A DNA stretch of 64,000 nucleotides, taken from contig NC_088873.1 in NCBI RefSeq assembly GCF_032884065.1, positions 23,301,558-23,365,557 of the forward strand. Direction: 5' to 3'. The stretch is from Artemia franciscana. Lineage: Eukaryota; Arthropoda; Branchiopoda; Anostraca; Artemiidae. Shown in pieces: positions 33,845-43,439 of the stretch (position 1 is its first letter; each line of letters starts with the position of its first letter). The notes under the pieces were generated by a model. It did not search any database. It was not told the DNA's origin and worked only from the letters and a program-made list of their open reading frames with translations. A program made the translations under genes and the position numbers.

Positions 33845-36520
33845 ATTTACTTATTTTATTGAAAATAGGAGAAAACCATAGGCTTGTCCGGTACAAATAC
33901 AAGAAATGACAGCTCAACAGCAACGCTGCAAACACACAAAAAAAGTTTTTCAGTAAAAACAACTATGCAACTAACTATATTACAGAAACTGTCTTTCATA
34001 GAACTCACTTTCAACTTGAGCACTCTTAAAGTTTTGCACCGTTTGTGCAGAAACTACGGTATCAGGTAAACTATTCCGAAGTTTTGTTGCTCGGTTAATA
34101 ATGCTACATTGACCTATTTTCTTTTGCACTTGCGGCTGACACAGTTTATACAAGTTTTGTCGAATGGCTGAGTAATGACTAAGCTTGAAGAAATCAACCC
34201 AATCCGCATTATCAACACCCTTCATAACATGGAACGTATTTATCAGGACAATCTTGTCCCATCGAAACTGCAAGGAATGAAGTCCCAAACATCGCAGTCG
34301 ACGCTGATATGGTAAATGACTCAAATATGGCACAGACTTTGATGCCCGATGCTGAACCTTTTCAATTTGCTGCGATTCACGTTTCCATATCGGATACCAC
34401 GCAGAGGAACAATATTCTACCACCGATTGTACGATTGTACTTGTATAGTGTCATAAAAGTTTGAAGGTTAAATTTCTCGAAACTTCTTTTAATTCGAAGC
34501 AGACTATAATTAACATTTTGCGAAATTATTGACACATGCTTGTGAAACTTCAATTGGTTTTCAAAGTGAATACCTAAATCCCTTACTGAACCTGCAGATG
34601 AAACAGGTATATCACCAAGAAAACAATGATAAGTCGAGCTTTTCGAAAAGTAAATGAGTACGAAGCATTTTTGATGGTTTGCAAATATGGAGTTTGATTT
34701 ACACTAATTATTTAGGGCATTCAGATCCTCTTGAATAAGGGTGACGTCTACCGGGGAGTTGACACTTTTATACAGTTTTACATCGTCTGCAAACAGTTCG
34801 AGAGTGGAGTGACGAATTACTTCATGCAAATCATTGACAAACAAAATAACATTGGGTCCAAACGACTGCCTTATGTCACACCAGTCAAAATCGGGCTCTC
34901 ACTTGACAGCGCTCTACCGATTATAACTTGCTTAGAACAGCCTAATCAGTAATCTGTAACCCACGCTAAAGTTCTACTGCCTAGCTCATACTTTTCTCGT
35001 TTTTCAAGCAAAAAAGTAACTGAAACTTTGCCAAAGGCTTTACTGAAGTCAATGTACAAGCAATCAAACTTAAAACCGAAATCAGCCATATTTTGGAAAT
35101 CTTTTATAGCTTCTAGCAACTGTGTATTGCATGACCTGTTTTTTTCTGAAACCATGTTGTGACCGATGCCATAATTCACTTCACTCGAAATAATCCTGTA
35201 TCCGGTATACAAAAATCTTCAAGAACTCTTAAAAAATTGAGGTGCTTGAAATTAGACGATAATTTGCAAATTGGGACTTAGATCCTCCTTTATGGAGTAG
35301 TTTTATGACCGCTTTTTTCCACGCTAAATTCGTTTTAATATGGGTTTTGATATATGCCCTTAATCTTCACATTTTGGGACAGTCCCTGCAACTTAACTTT
35401 CACACTAATTACTTCACTTAATTTAATAGTAAACGAAATATCAACTTCTGTATATTTAATTCTGACGATGACGAAACATAAATACAAACTGATCTTTTTG
35501 AATGCTTATTGTGGACGTTATTGTAACCACTCAGTTGACAGAATGTACTTCGAGATCGAAGCAGTACTTTGGAAGCACTTCAGTCATGATAACTATATCA
35601 GGTTTCTGTAAATTTACCAAAGAATACAGTTCATCAAGTTTGTTTTGAAGTACGTCGGCATTTGTACACAACACGAAAAGATTATTCTTCCATTTTACGC
35701 CTGGAGGGGGCTGCTTGTCCCTAATGTTACTTTTGAGCATTACCATTTAACTGTCTATTTACACTGGCTACATTGCAGGGTATATCATTTCATGTCTCAT
35801 TGCAACCAGATGGGCTGCACGAATCTGACCGATCGTTTTTTGGAACTATAGAGTTCCCATGGATAACCAAATCACCTTCGCCCTGTGCTCGTCTTACCTG
35901 CAACTCCTCATATAGCTTTGCTCTTTTCTCACGGTCGGTCTTGGAGACATCATTTCAGAACTGAATCGTACCTGATCCTTTTCTTTCGTAAGACTTTTGC
36001 AGAATCTGTTTCTTAGTCTTGAAATCTGGGACTGAGAATAATATGGGAACAGGCCCTTTTCTAGGCATTGGTGGTTGCAACTTGGCTGTGCTGAATGCTC
36101 AGACGATGGACATTAGAGATGTCTATGTTTGGGAGTTCATAATCACTCGCAGGGTATTTTTTTATGTAAGATTCATCACTTATCAAAGGGTGGACACCAG
36201 AAACAACGATATTTAGCTTCTGAAGCTATCATCTGCAGCCATGTGTTTAACTTTGGCTTCAAGCTGCATCTCAAGATCCTTTTTCAACGTCTGAATCTCT
36301 GACTCAACCAAAATCTGGACCGTATCCTTGTCGAACGAGGGACACTGTTCATGGGTCGTCAACCGGCTTTCAACATTACAGAAACGGCTTTCAGTTTCAG
36401 TGGTTTGCTGTTCTCACAGCTCGGCAAATGTTTCTTTCACTACATCTTTAATTTTGGTGGCCAGTTCTTTTACTGCACTAAGAGTTGACCAACATGGTCA
36501 ACTCTTTTGTTGATTTTTCG
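33845..36520 (-). pseudogene. CR1-type non-LTR retrotransposon with ORF1 remnant
   Basis: On the minus strand: a coiled-coil-like segment at about 36230-36500 (VKETFAELREQQTTETESRF, then SEIQTLKKDLEMQLEAKVKH); an ORF1 C-terminal-like stretch near 35830-36010 (KVLRKKR and a degraded DVSKTDREK-type block); the start of an APE endonuclease at 35531-35746 (CTNADVLQNKLDELYSLV, KPDIVIMTEVLP); then, after an internal deletion of most of the endonuclease, RT blocks (WKKAVIKLLHKGGS near 35290; CLYIDFSKAFGKV in 34946-35212; an intact LFADDVKLYK at about 34770-34797). The C-terminus is at 33980-34423 (VEYCSSAWYPIWKRE, IEKVQHRASK, LRNSLPDTVVSAQTV). The 3' tail carries AATAAAATAAGTAAATAA. Layout fits a CR1-clade element; frameshifts make it inactive. 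Confidence 0.85.
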
Positions 36521-36539
36521 ATTTTTGAATATCGAAAAA

Positions 36540-36720
36540 TCAACAAGTTTTTTACTGTTTTAAGAGGTAGTGTTAAGAGAAAAAGTCAAACTTTAGCGTA
36601 AAGAGCGGGGCGTTGAAGAGGAGCAGCCCCTTTCATATACGAGTAATTTCTGTTCGTTTTAAGTTTTAATGTCGCTCCTTACTTTCATTTTAAAAAAAAC
36701 TTGTTTTTTTCATTTAATCT
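36540..36720 (-). mobile_element. fold-back module F, half copy
   Basis: Only the right half is present: GAGCGGGGCGTTGA, then AGCAGCCCCTTTCATATACG, then GCTCCTTACTTTCA. It matches 41533-41668 almost base for base. The preceding sequence has its own small inverted repeat (ATTTTTCGATTTTTGAATATCGAAAAAT near 36513). Confidence 0.75.
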
Positions 36721-37409
36721 CCGAACAAAATCCAGCCTAAAATACACGAAAATCCGAAATGCTATCTCCGACGCGAAAAACGGCTGGGCCAATGTAGTCT
36801 ATGGCTTTACAGAAATATAAGACTTTGTTTTATTTAGCAAATGTACATTATTTGGCAATTATGCGAGTAAGAAGAAACAGATGTACTTGAAGTAATATTT
36901 TGTTTGTTTTAATTAAAATTCAAACACAATGAATTGGGGATAAAAAAAATTAAAATATCACTAACTTCGAAGTCCAGGTATGTGAATTCACACTGTAAGA
37001 AAAGACACTTAAGTATAGATATTAATTGAAAATGGTCAATATATGATAAACGCTTTATCAGACGAAAATGGCCATTAATCCTGTATTTAAATTGTGTCCG
37101 TTTCTTTCTTTTTTTTTCACATACAAAACCAAAACACATCTTTTAAAATGCTACCTTAATAAGAAAACTGTACAGTTTTGTAGACGCAGAGCAGTATCAA
37201 GTAAAAATATATATTCCGTTTCAAATCACAACATAACCATAATCAACTCAAACTTCAAATCAATCTCTCTTTTAAACATACAACACAATATTCACCCCCC
37301 CCCCAACGAAAAAACACTTAACAGCCCCAATAATCGCCCTATACCACACTTCATAGACCTCTTCCCTGCCCTCCCCCCTATGAAAATATAATTTTAATTA
37401 CTTTTTAAC
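36721..37409. other. no recognisable feature
   Basis: AT-rich. A plus frame at 37068-37391 (107 codons) has no known domain and a biased, C-rich end. Confidence 0.35.
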
Positions 37410-38918
37410 AAATGATCTTTTATTTATTTTTTCTTAAATGAAAGCAGGTGTTCAGCCATCCTAATACTCACTGTTAACTTATTCCAAATAAGCGGGCCCA
37501 TATATCTTACCGTAAATGCTGATCTAACGGTACCTGTTGACTCAATTGCTATATCATCATTATTTCTCGTTTCGTAATCATACACTTGGCTATTCAAACA
37601 ATAAAACTTCGTAAAAATTGCTGGGACTAGATCTTTCATACACTAATAAACAAATATAGAAGCTTGAAAATCTTTAATTTGTCAACAGATTCAGGGATTC
37701 ATAACAAACACTAGTTTCATGGACCTATTTAACATATTTACCAATAATCCTAGTCGCTTTATTCTGAAGAACTTGCACTCGCTTATAATTAGTAAAAAAG
37801 TAAATGCTACTCCAGATAAAGCAGCCATAAATATATATACGGTTAAATTAATTAATTATAAAGTGTAAGAAGAATCTTCTGTGGCCGAAAATGTTTAAAA
37901 CGTCGAAGTATGCCTACACCACGGGCAATCTTAGCAGATATAGCTTCACTATGAAATCTCCACGGCAGATGACAATCCACTATGAATCATAGGAAACGCA
38001 GTTTACCAACCAGCTGAACATTCTTTCCGTACAGTGTAACCAGGTCATTTAAACCAACAGGAGAACTCACTCTACTGTGAGTTATCAAAAATGTCTTACT
38101 CACATTAACACATAGAAAGCTTATATTCATGAACACTTGGAGTCTTTCCAGTACACGATTTGCTTTACTTACTAACTCATCTGTAGACTTTCCAAACAAA
38201 TTCAAAGCAGTGTCATCAGCAAACGATATAGTGCAGGCTTCCCTCAGGTAGAACGCATGGAATCAACATACAGTAAATATAAAAATGGACCGAATACTGA
38301 CCCCTGAGGTGCTCTGCACCTAACCGAAATCGCCGAAGACATAACATTATTAATCTCCCTGTTAGGTAGCTTTTAAACCATTCTAAACAATTTCTACGAA
38401 TACTTAGTGAATCCAACCTTTTAATCAACACTGTAAAATCCACAGTATCAAACGCTTTGCGCAGATCAATAAATAGACATTGGTATATCCCCTCTCTCAA
38501 ACACATTATTCACAATCAACAAGGTGTTGGAAAGGATGCGTTGTAGAATGCCCTTTACGGAAGCCAAACTGAGTTTCACTTAATAATTCATTATTTTGTA
38601 GGAAAGTATAAAGCCGAGTGTGTACTTCTTGCTCCAGTAGCTTTGTGAATAAGGGAAGAATAGACATCGACCTCCAGTGTTTTATTTCTTTTTTGCACCC
38701 ACCTTTATGCAGGGGTATTACCTTTGCTGTCTTTAGTTGCTCTGGAAATTTTCTTGTTTCTAGTGACAGATTATTAATAAAAATTAGACAAGGAAGTATA
38801 TATCCAGCAACAACTTTGAATGCACTAAGATACAATCTATCAACTCCAGCAGAGCTTATTTCAAAGATTTAACAATTTTCACAAGCTCATCACTAGTACA
38901 AGGTTCAAATTTAAAATC

Positions 38919-39355
38919 GGTTCTTGTGTATTATTGAGAACACGCTCCATAAGTAAAGTTAAGTTCTTTCGTGAAACAAAATATGATGTGAAAATCCGGT
39001 TTCATAGCCACAAAGACGGAACTCAATTTAGTTTGCTATGCATAGTGATAGAAGATAGTGTCTGAACATGGATTTTGAAATGAAGATTTGGGATTTGCCA
39101 AAAACTGGAGAAGAGGCAATTATATTTTTCCAGGATAAGGGTTGTTGCCCACAACGAAACAGTGCGTCAATGGATACAACATGACCTTATACTCCTACGA
39201 GAAGGAACATTTTTGGAAGTGTAACAATAGCATTATATCAGATATATATAATAACCTAACTTCACTTCTTGAGTGTGTTCTGAATAATACACAAGTACCA
39301 AATAGCCTAACCTAACTTCACTTATTGAGTGTGTTCTGAATAATACACAAGTACC
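38919..39355 (+). mobile_element. Merlin/IS1595-like deletion derivative with TIRs and 8-bp TSD
   Basis: Inverted ends of 46 bp (38919-38964 and 39310-39355; about 6 mismatches) start GGTTCTTGTGTATTATT and GGTACTTGTGTATTATT. Both flanks are TTAAAATC (38911-38918 and 39356-39363), a perfect 8-bp target duplication, the length known for Merlin elements. Inside, a plus-strand frame from Met 39069 reads MKIWDLPKTGEEAIIFFQDK; after a one-base shift it continues PTTKQCVNGYNMTLYSY, then FWKCN. This is the N-terminal zinc-ribbon region of ISXO2/IS1595-type transposases (C-x-x-G-H and C spacing; His is Tyr here). The DDE domain is deleted. The right end is tandemly duplicated (39254-39299). It is inserted in a LINE. 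Confidence 0.85.
39069..39214 (+). pseudogene. transposase N-terminal fragment (ISXO2/Merlin type)
   Basis: About 48 codons in two frames inside the 437-bp element. The first part ends at about 39134 and the second continues one frame over to FWKCNNS near 39214. The conserved KIWDLPKT-EEAI-FFQ-KG and LPTT-K-C-NG--M blocks are clear. The protein stops before any catalytic residue. The assignment is from memory of the family pattern, not from a search. Confidence 0.65.
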
Positions 39356-39839
39356 TTAAAATCAGGTTTGCATCGGTCATCAGTTCCAGAATTATCAGGC
39401 TCTTTGCATCTGTCTTTTACACTATTTTGTCACTTTGTTCATTCAGGAACATTACGTAAAATGCATTTCTTAGCTTTAGTTGCTAAATTATTTCAATGGT
39501 AATCCATGGCTTACGCGGTTGGTGTGTTTTTGTTTCAACGACCTTTATGGGGCACGTCTTATCGTAAATAGGTATAAGAACAGATAGTAGTTGGTTCAGT
39601 GCTTCCGTTGGGGGACTTTTTTTCAGAATATACGGGACTCCAATCAATAACACTAGTCTCCTCACCAAACCTTCTCATATTTTCTTTTTTCAAAATGTGT
39701 ATCTGAATTTTCTTTTTGGATAATCTTACTACTGGGTAATTTATAACAGCTAATAATGGTAGGTGGTCCAAGCCAGGGTATGAAATCACATATGCACAGC
39801 TTACATTTATTCCTAGTTCTATTTATGTTTATTCCTAGT

Positions 39840-40051
39840 TTTCATTTAGTGTTTAAAATTTTTTAGTATCATAATTGAGTTTTGATCTTGCTCTCTTGTT
39901 GGTTATACTCCAATAATAATTAATGATGTTAAACTATACAATTTTATGTTATTTGTAGTTGATCTTTGGACCCTTGCAGCTTTCGTATAACTGTGATTTC
40001 TTTTTCCCTTGTCTAGGCCCCATTTCTCTGACTCATCCCTCCATGTGCCTA
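39840..40051. other. no recognisable feature
   Basis: AT-rich spacer between the LINE and repeat X copy 2. Confidence 0.4.
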
Positions 40052-40859
40052 GTCAATCAAACAGTTCGTGGTAACGAACTGTAGTAAGGAGCGACCCGTC
40101 TCAATAGTAAACGAAACTCTAAAACGTAATTTTGATACTAAAAGATACATAAAAAGAATCGGCTTTTTATGCTGATTTTAAATATATAAGTTTCATCAAA
40201 TTTAGTCTTTGTCACCATTTAGTCTTTGTCACTTTGTCACCAATAGGGGAAAACACCCCCTAAAAGTCATACGATCTTAACGAACCCTACCGTAAAAGTT
40301 TCAAGCTCCTATCTACAAAAATTTGGAACTTCGTATTTTTTGCCAGAAGACCGATCACGGGTGCGTGTTTGTTTTATTTTTTTTCCAGGGGTCATTGTAT
40401 TGACCGAGTGGTCCTAGAATGTCGCAAGAGGGCTCATTCTAACGGAAATTAAAAGTTCTAGTGCTCTTTCTAAGTGACCAAAAAAATTGGAGGGCAACTA
40501 GGCCCCCTCCCACGCTCATTTTTTCCCAAAGTCAACGGATTGATATAGCCCTTCTGTTCAACATAGTCGACAACCAAAATAAATATGTCTTTGGGATGAC
40601 TTACTCCCCCACAATCCCCAGGGGAGGGGCTGCAAGTTACAAACTTTGACTAGTGTTTTTATACAGTAATTGTTATTGGGAAGTGTACAAACGTTTTACA
40701 GGGGGGATTATTTTGGGTTGAAGGCGGGGTTGAGGCGAGGGGGCTATGTGGGAGGATCTTTCTTTGGAGGATTATTTCATGAGTGAAGAGAAATTCAATG
40801 AATGGGGCGCAGGATTTTCTAGCATTATTATAAAAAAAAACAATGAAAAAATGAATATG
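40052..40859 (+). repeat. dispersed repeat X, copy 2
   Basis: Diverged copy of 9266-10277 with the same block order. Its left end keeps a perfect hairpin at about 40061-40082 (ACAGTTCG, loop TGGTAA, CGAACTGT), which is damaged in copy 1. A fold-back module F follows directly, as in copy 1. Non-coding; class unknown. Confidence 0.8.
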
Positions 40860-41110
40860 AAAAAGTTTTTTCAATTAAAAGTAAGGAGCAGCATTAAAAC
40901 TTAAAACGAACAGAGATTATTACGCATTTGAGGGTTTTATCTCCTCCTAAATACCTCGCTCTTTACGATAAAGTATTTTAGTAATTTCAACTATTTATTT
41001 TACTGCCTTTCTGATTCAGGCGTCATTCTTATAGAGTTGGGACAAAATTAAAGCTTTTATGTAAAGAGTGAGGCATTGATGATGGGACAAACCCCCTCAT
41101 ATACATAATA
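40860..41110. mobile_element. fold-back module F, damaged copy
   Basis: The left arm (AAAGTAAGGAGCAGCATTAA, CTTAAAACGAACAGAGATTA) is complete. The right arm (GTAAAGAGTGAGGCATTGAT) breaks off near 41110. Confidence 0.65.
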
Positions 41111-41149
41111 AAAATATAAGTATATAAAAGTTCGTTACGTAAGTTAATT

Positions 41150-41320
41150 CTTAAGTTACGTATATTTTTTTTCTAACAAAAACGTTCGTTGGTTCTAGTT
41201 GCCTTTTCAAGTAACCCAAAAATTGGAGGGCAATTAGGCCTCCTCCCCCACCCCTTTTTTCTCAAAATCGTCTGATCAAAACTAAGAGAAAGCCATTTAG
41301 CCAAAAAAAGAATTAATATG
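41150..41320 (+). repeat. fragment of repeat X
   Basis: TTGGAGGGCAATTAGGCCTC and TCTCAAAATCGTCTGATCAA match 9754-9820 and 40490-40560. Confidence 0.65.
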
Positions 41321-41403
41321 CAAACTTAATTTTAATAATTTATGTGCGGAGAGCCAAAATCAAACATGCATTAATTCATAAACGTTCAGAAATTAAATTA
41401 AAA

Positions 41404-41668
41404 AAAACTAGTTTTTTTTTAAACTGAAAGTAAGGAGCCATATTAAAACTTAAAACGAACAGAAATTACTCCGTGTATGAAAGAGGCTCTTTACGCTAAA
41501 GTTTTTTACTGTTGAATAAAGTAGAATTGAGAGAAAGAGTCAAACTTTAGCGTAAAGAGCGGGGCGTTGAGAAGGGAGCAGCCCCTTTCATACACGGAGT
41601 AATTTCTGTTCGTTTTAAGTTTTAATGTGGCTCCTTACTTTCAGTTAAAAAAACTAGTTTTTTTTTAT
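41404..41668. mobile_element. fold-back module F, near-perfect copy
   Basis: The arms match almost without error over about 80 bp, from AAACTAGTTTTTTTT and CTGAAAGTAAGGAGCCA inward to the block CTTTACGCTAAAG. The left arm lacks a stretch of about 25 bp that the right arm keeps (GGGGCGTTGAGAAGGGAGCA). The symmetry suggests it is the youngest copy of the family in the window. Confidence 0.88.
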
Positions 41669-41690
41669 TTAATTACGTATATAGAACAAT

Positions 41691-42841
41691 AAGTATGGTT
41701 GAAATTCAATTTGAGAATGAGAAAATCCTGTTTAGAAACATAAACAGGGAATTTTTAAAACCAAGTTTGGGAGAGCAGCGTGATTTTATTTAAGAATAGA
41801 TTCCTCAGAGAGGTTTTCTTAGGCCCATATTTTTTTTAGAATTTGCGTGTTGGGATTCCTCATTGGCACTTTCATGTGCAGGTATGCTTGAATAGTAAGT
41901 TTTTCTCGATGCTTTTTGCCGAACTATTAATATTCCAAAATGGTATTTTTTTTCAAATCGGGACCTAATAAATCTTTTCTTTTTTTATGGCCCCAAAGAG
42001 AAGTGCCCCCTCTCCTGCAGAGAAGGGTTTTAATGCTCTCCTATGTATATGTTCATGTGTGATTACTAGCTAGTACCTAGTACCAAGGTCTGCTCGGTGA
42101 AGCAAATTTCAGATGTTAAAACGATGTTCGGCATATCCCTCCCCTTCATGGAAATACGATCACCCCGTACGCCTACTCTGATTCACCGAAGAAAGAACTA
42201 TTTGTGTTTTTTTTTCCAGATTTATTTGTATTGACATTCATTTTTTTGCAAAGTGCCCCCTGACTATACTAAGTAAAATCCGACTTACTTTACTAAGAAT
42301 ACAGTCCAAAATAACATTATTTTTAGTTGAATTCCTTGCCAAGGTCACTCAAGGTTCAAACGACCTGTTCGGTTAACCTGCAACGTTCATTTGACTTGTT
42401 TTATCAACCTGCAAGGCGGCTATTAATTGAACAGTCACTGCATACGAATTTGTTGGGTCTCTAGTTTCAGTTAGCCGTGAACCTACGAATAATATGTCAA
42501 GGGCGCTGGTAACGGAGCGAGTTTCCCCGGAGTCTCGACCTATGTAGATCGTTTTTTTTTGTTTTTTTTTTTTTTTTTTTTTTTTACAGCAGAAAATGTT
42601 ATTATGCCATTTTTCAAAATTCAATATCGTGTTGTTTACGAGAATATAATACCTAAACGTCATAATAATGGTCAATATTTCTATATTACAATAGCCGGTT
42701 ACGTTTATCACTGAAGAAACTGTTAGTTGGTTGAGTTTAATTACAATATTATTGCTTAAAAAGAAAATGATTTATGGGATGTAGCGATTATATTCATCAC
42801 TCGTGATGGTAAATGCATTTTTAACTTCAGTTTCATTTTAG
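41691..42841. other. intergenic or intronic; poly-T tract and an unplaced frame
   Basis: A T run at 42552-42585 interrupts a minus-strand frame (42373-42711). Left of the run, the frame is CpG-rich and reads SGETRSVTSALDILFVGSRL to a stop at 42373. It is coding-like in composition but has no family that I know and lacks a good splice site, so it is not called. Confidence 0.3.
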
Positions 42842-42930
42842 AACTTGAGCTATGAAGAAGAGTAAGAACAAGTCATGGAATAAAGATCGAAGGCTTAGCG
42901 AAAAAAATTTGACTTTCTGTTTCGAAGAAG
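42842..42930 (+). CDS. candidate first coding exon
   Basis: TTTCATTTTAG ends at 42841 as a possible acceptor, ATG lies at 42852, and GAAG|GTGAGT gives a good donor at 42931. The 26 complete codons read MKKSKNKSWNKDRRLSEK and then NLTFCFEE, leaving one base (phase 1). The peptide is lysine-rich and polar, with no known motif. Joining to 60602 in this phase meets a stop, and so does joining to 53439, so the next exon is not among my candidates. It may be a chance pattern. Confidence 0.35.
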
Positions 42931-43439
42931 GTGAGTTGTTTTATAGAATTTAAAAACCGCAATTATACTGTCAAGCCGTGGGTAAAGGCCTTGAAAAAAA
43001 GAAATGGTGCTACTTGCGGATTAGAATTTTAGTGAAGCCATCTGCCAAATTTATTGTATATTAAATAAGAAAACGCAGTTTTAAATTCAATTAAGTAGCC
43101 CTCAGAACTTGAAAGTGAGCAAAGATTACCTCGTATTAAATGGGGACTGCAACTCTACTAATTGGAATAGAACATAATTCACCATTTACTTTACTTCCTT
43201 CTAGATTCATGTATTACGTTTAGGTTTTGTTTTTCAGTGAGGGGTAATAAGCAAAGGACAAATTTTATCCTCCTGCAGTTTGAAGGGGGCTGACCCTGTC
43301 CTCTTCTAATAATTATAAATGTTTGCTTGTTTTATGTTTTATTCGCTCTTTACTGGAAAATAGAATAAATCTGGCCTTACACTTTTATATTGTCCAATGT
43401 TAAATTCCAGCAAAAGACTTATTTCCTAATTTGTATACT
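42931..43439. other. no recognisable feature
   Basis: Would be intron if the exon at 42842 is real. Confidence 0.35.

Larger units (their letters stand above)
37410..39830 (-). pseudogene. jockey/CR1-superfamily LINE, split by a DNA transposon
   Basis: Minus-strand order: endonuclease C-terminus and linker at 39559-39830 (YPGLDHLPLLAVI, then MRRFGEETSVIDW); the linker continues in another frame at 39483-39600 (LLSVLIPIYDKTCPIK, KPWITIEI). A 437-bp insertion follows (38919-39355). RT is at 38506-38835 (INNLSLETRKFPEQLKTAKV, IPLHKGG, LLSETQFGFRKGHSTTH), 38216-38506 (CLFIDLRKAFDTVDF, WFKSYLTGR) and 37987-38205 (NVSKTFLITHS). The C-terminal domain at 37424-37960 has KIARGVGILRR and GPLIWNKLTVSIR. 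The stop lies near 37424. At least four frame changes and a truncated 5' end show that it is dead. Confidence 0.88.

Noticed and set aside
40052..40082. Helitron 3' end (hairpin followed by CTAG on the minus strand)
   Set aside because: The other copy at 9266 diverges right before the CTAG, so that word belongs to the flank, not the element.
42373..42711. Minus-strand frame of 112 codons as a gene
   Set aside because: It runs through a poly-T tract (poly-Lys). The coding-like part alone has no start or clear acceptor.
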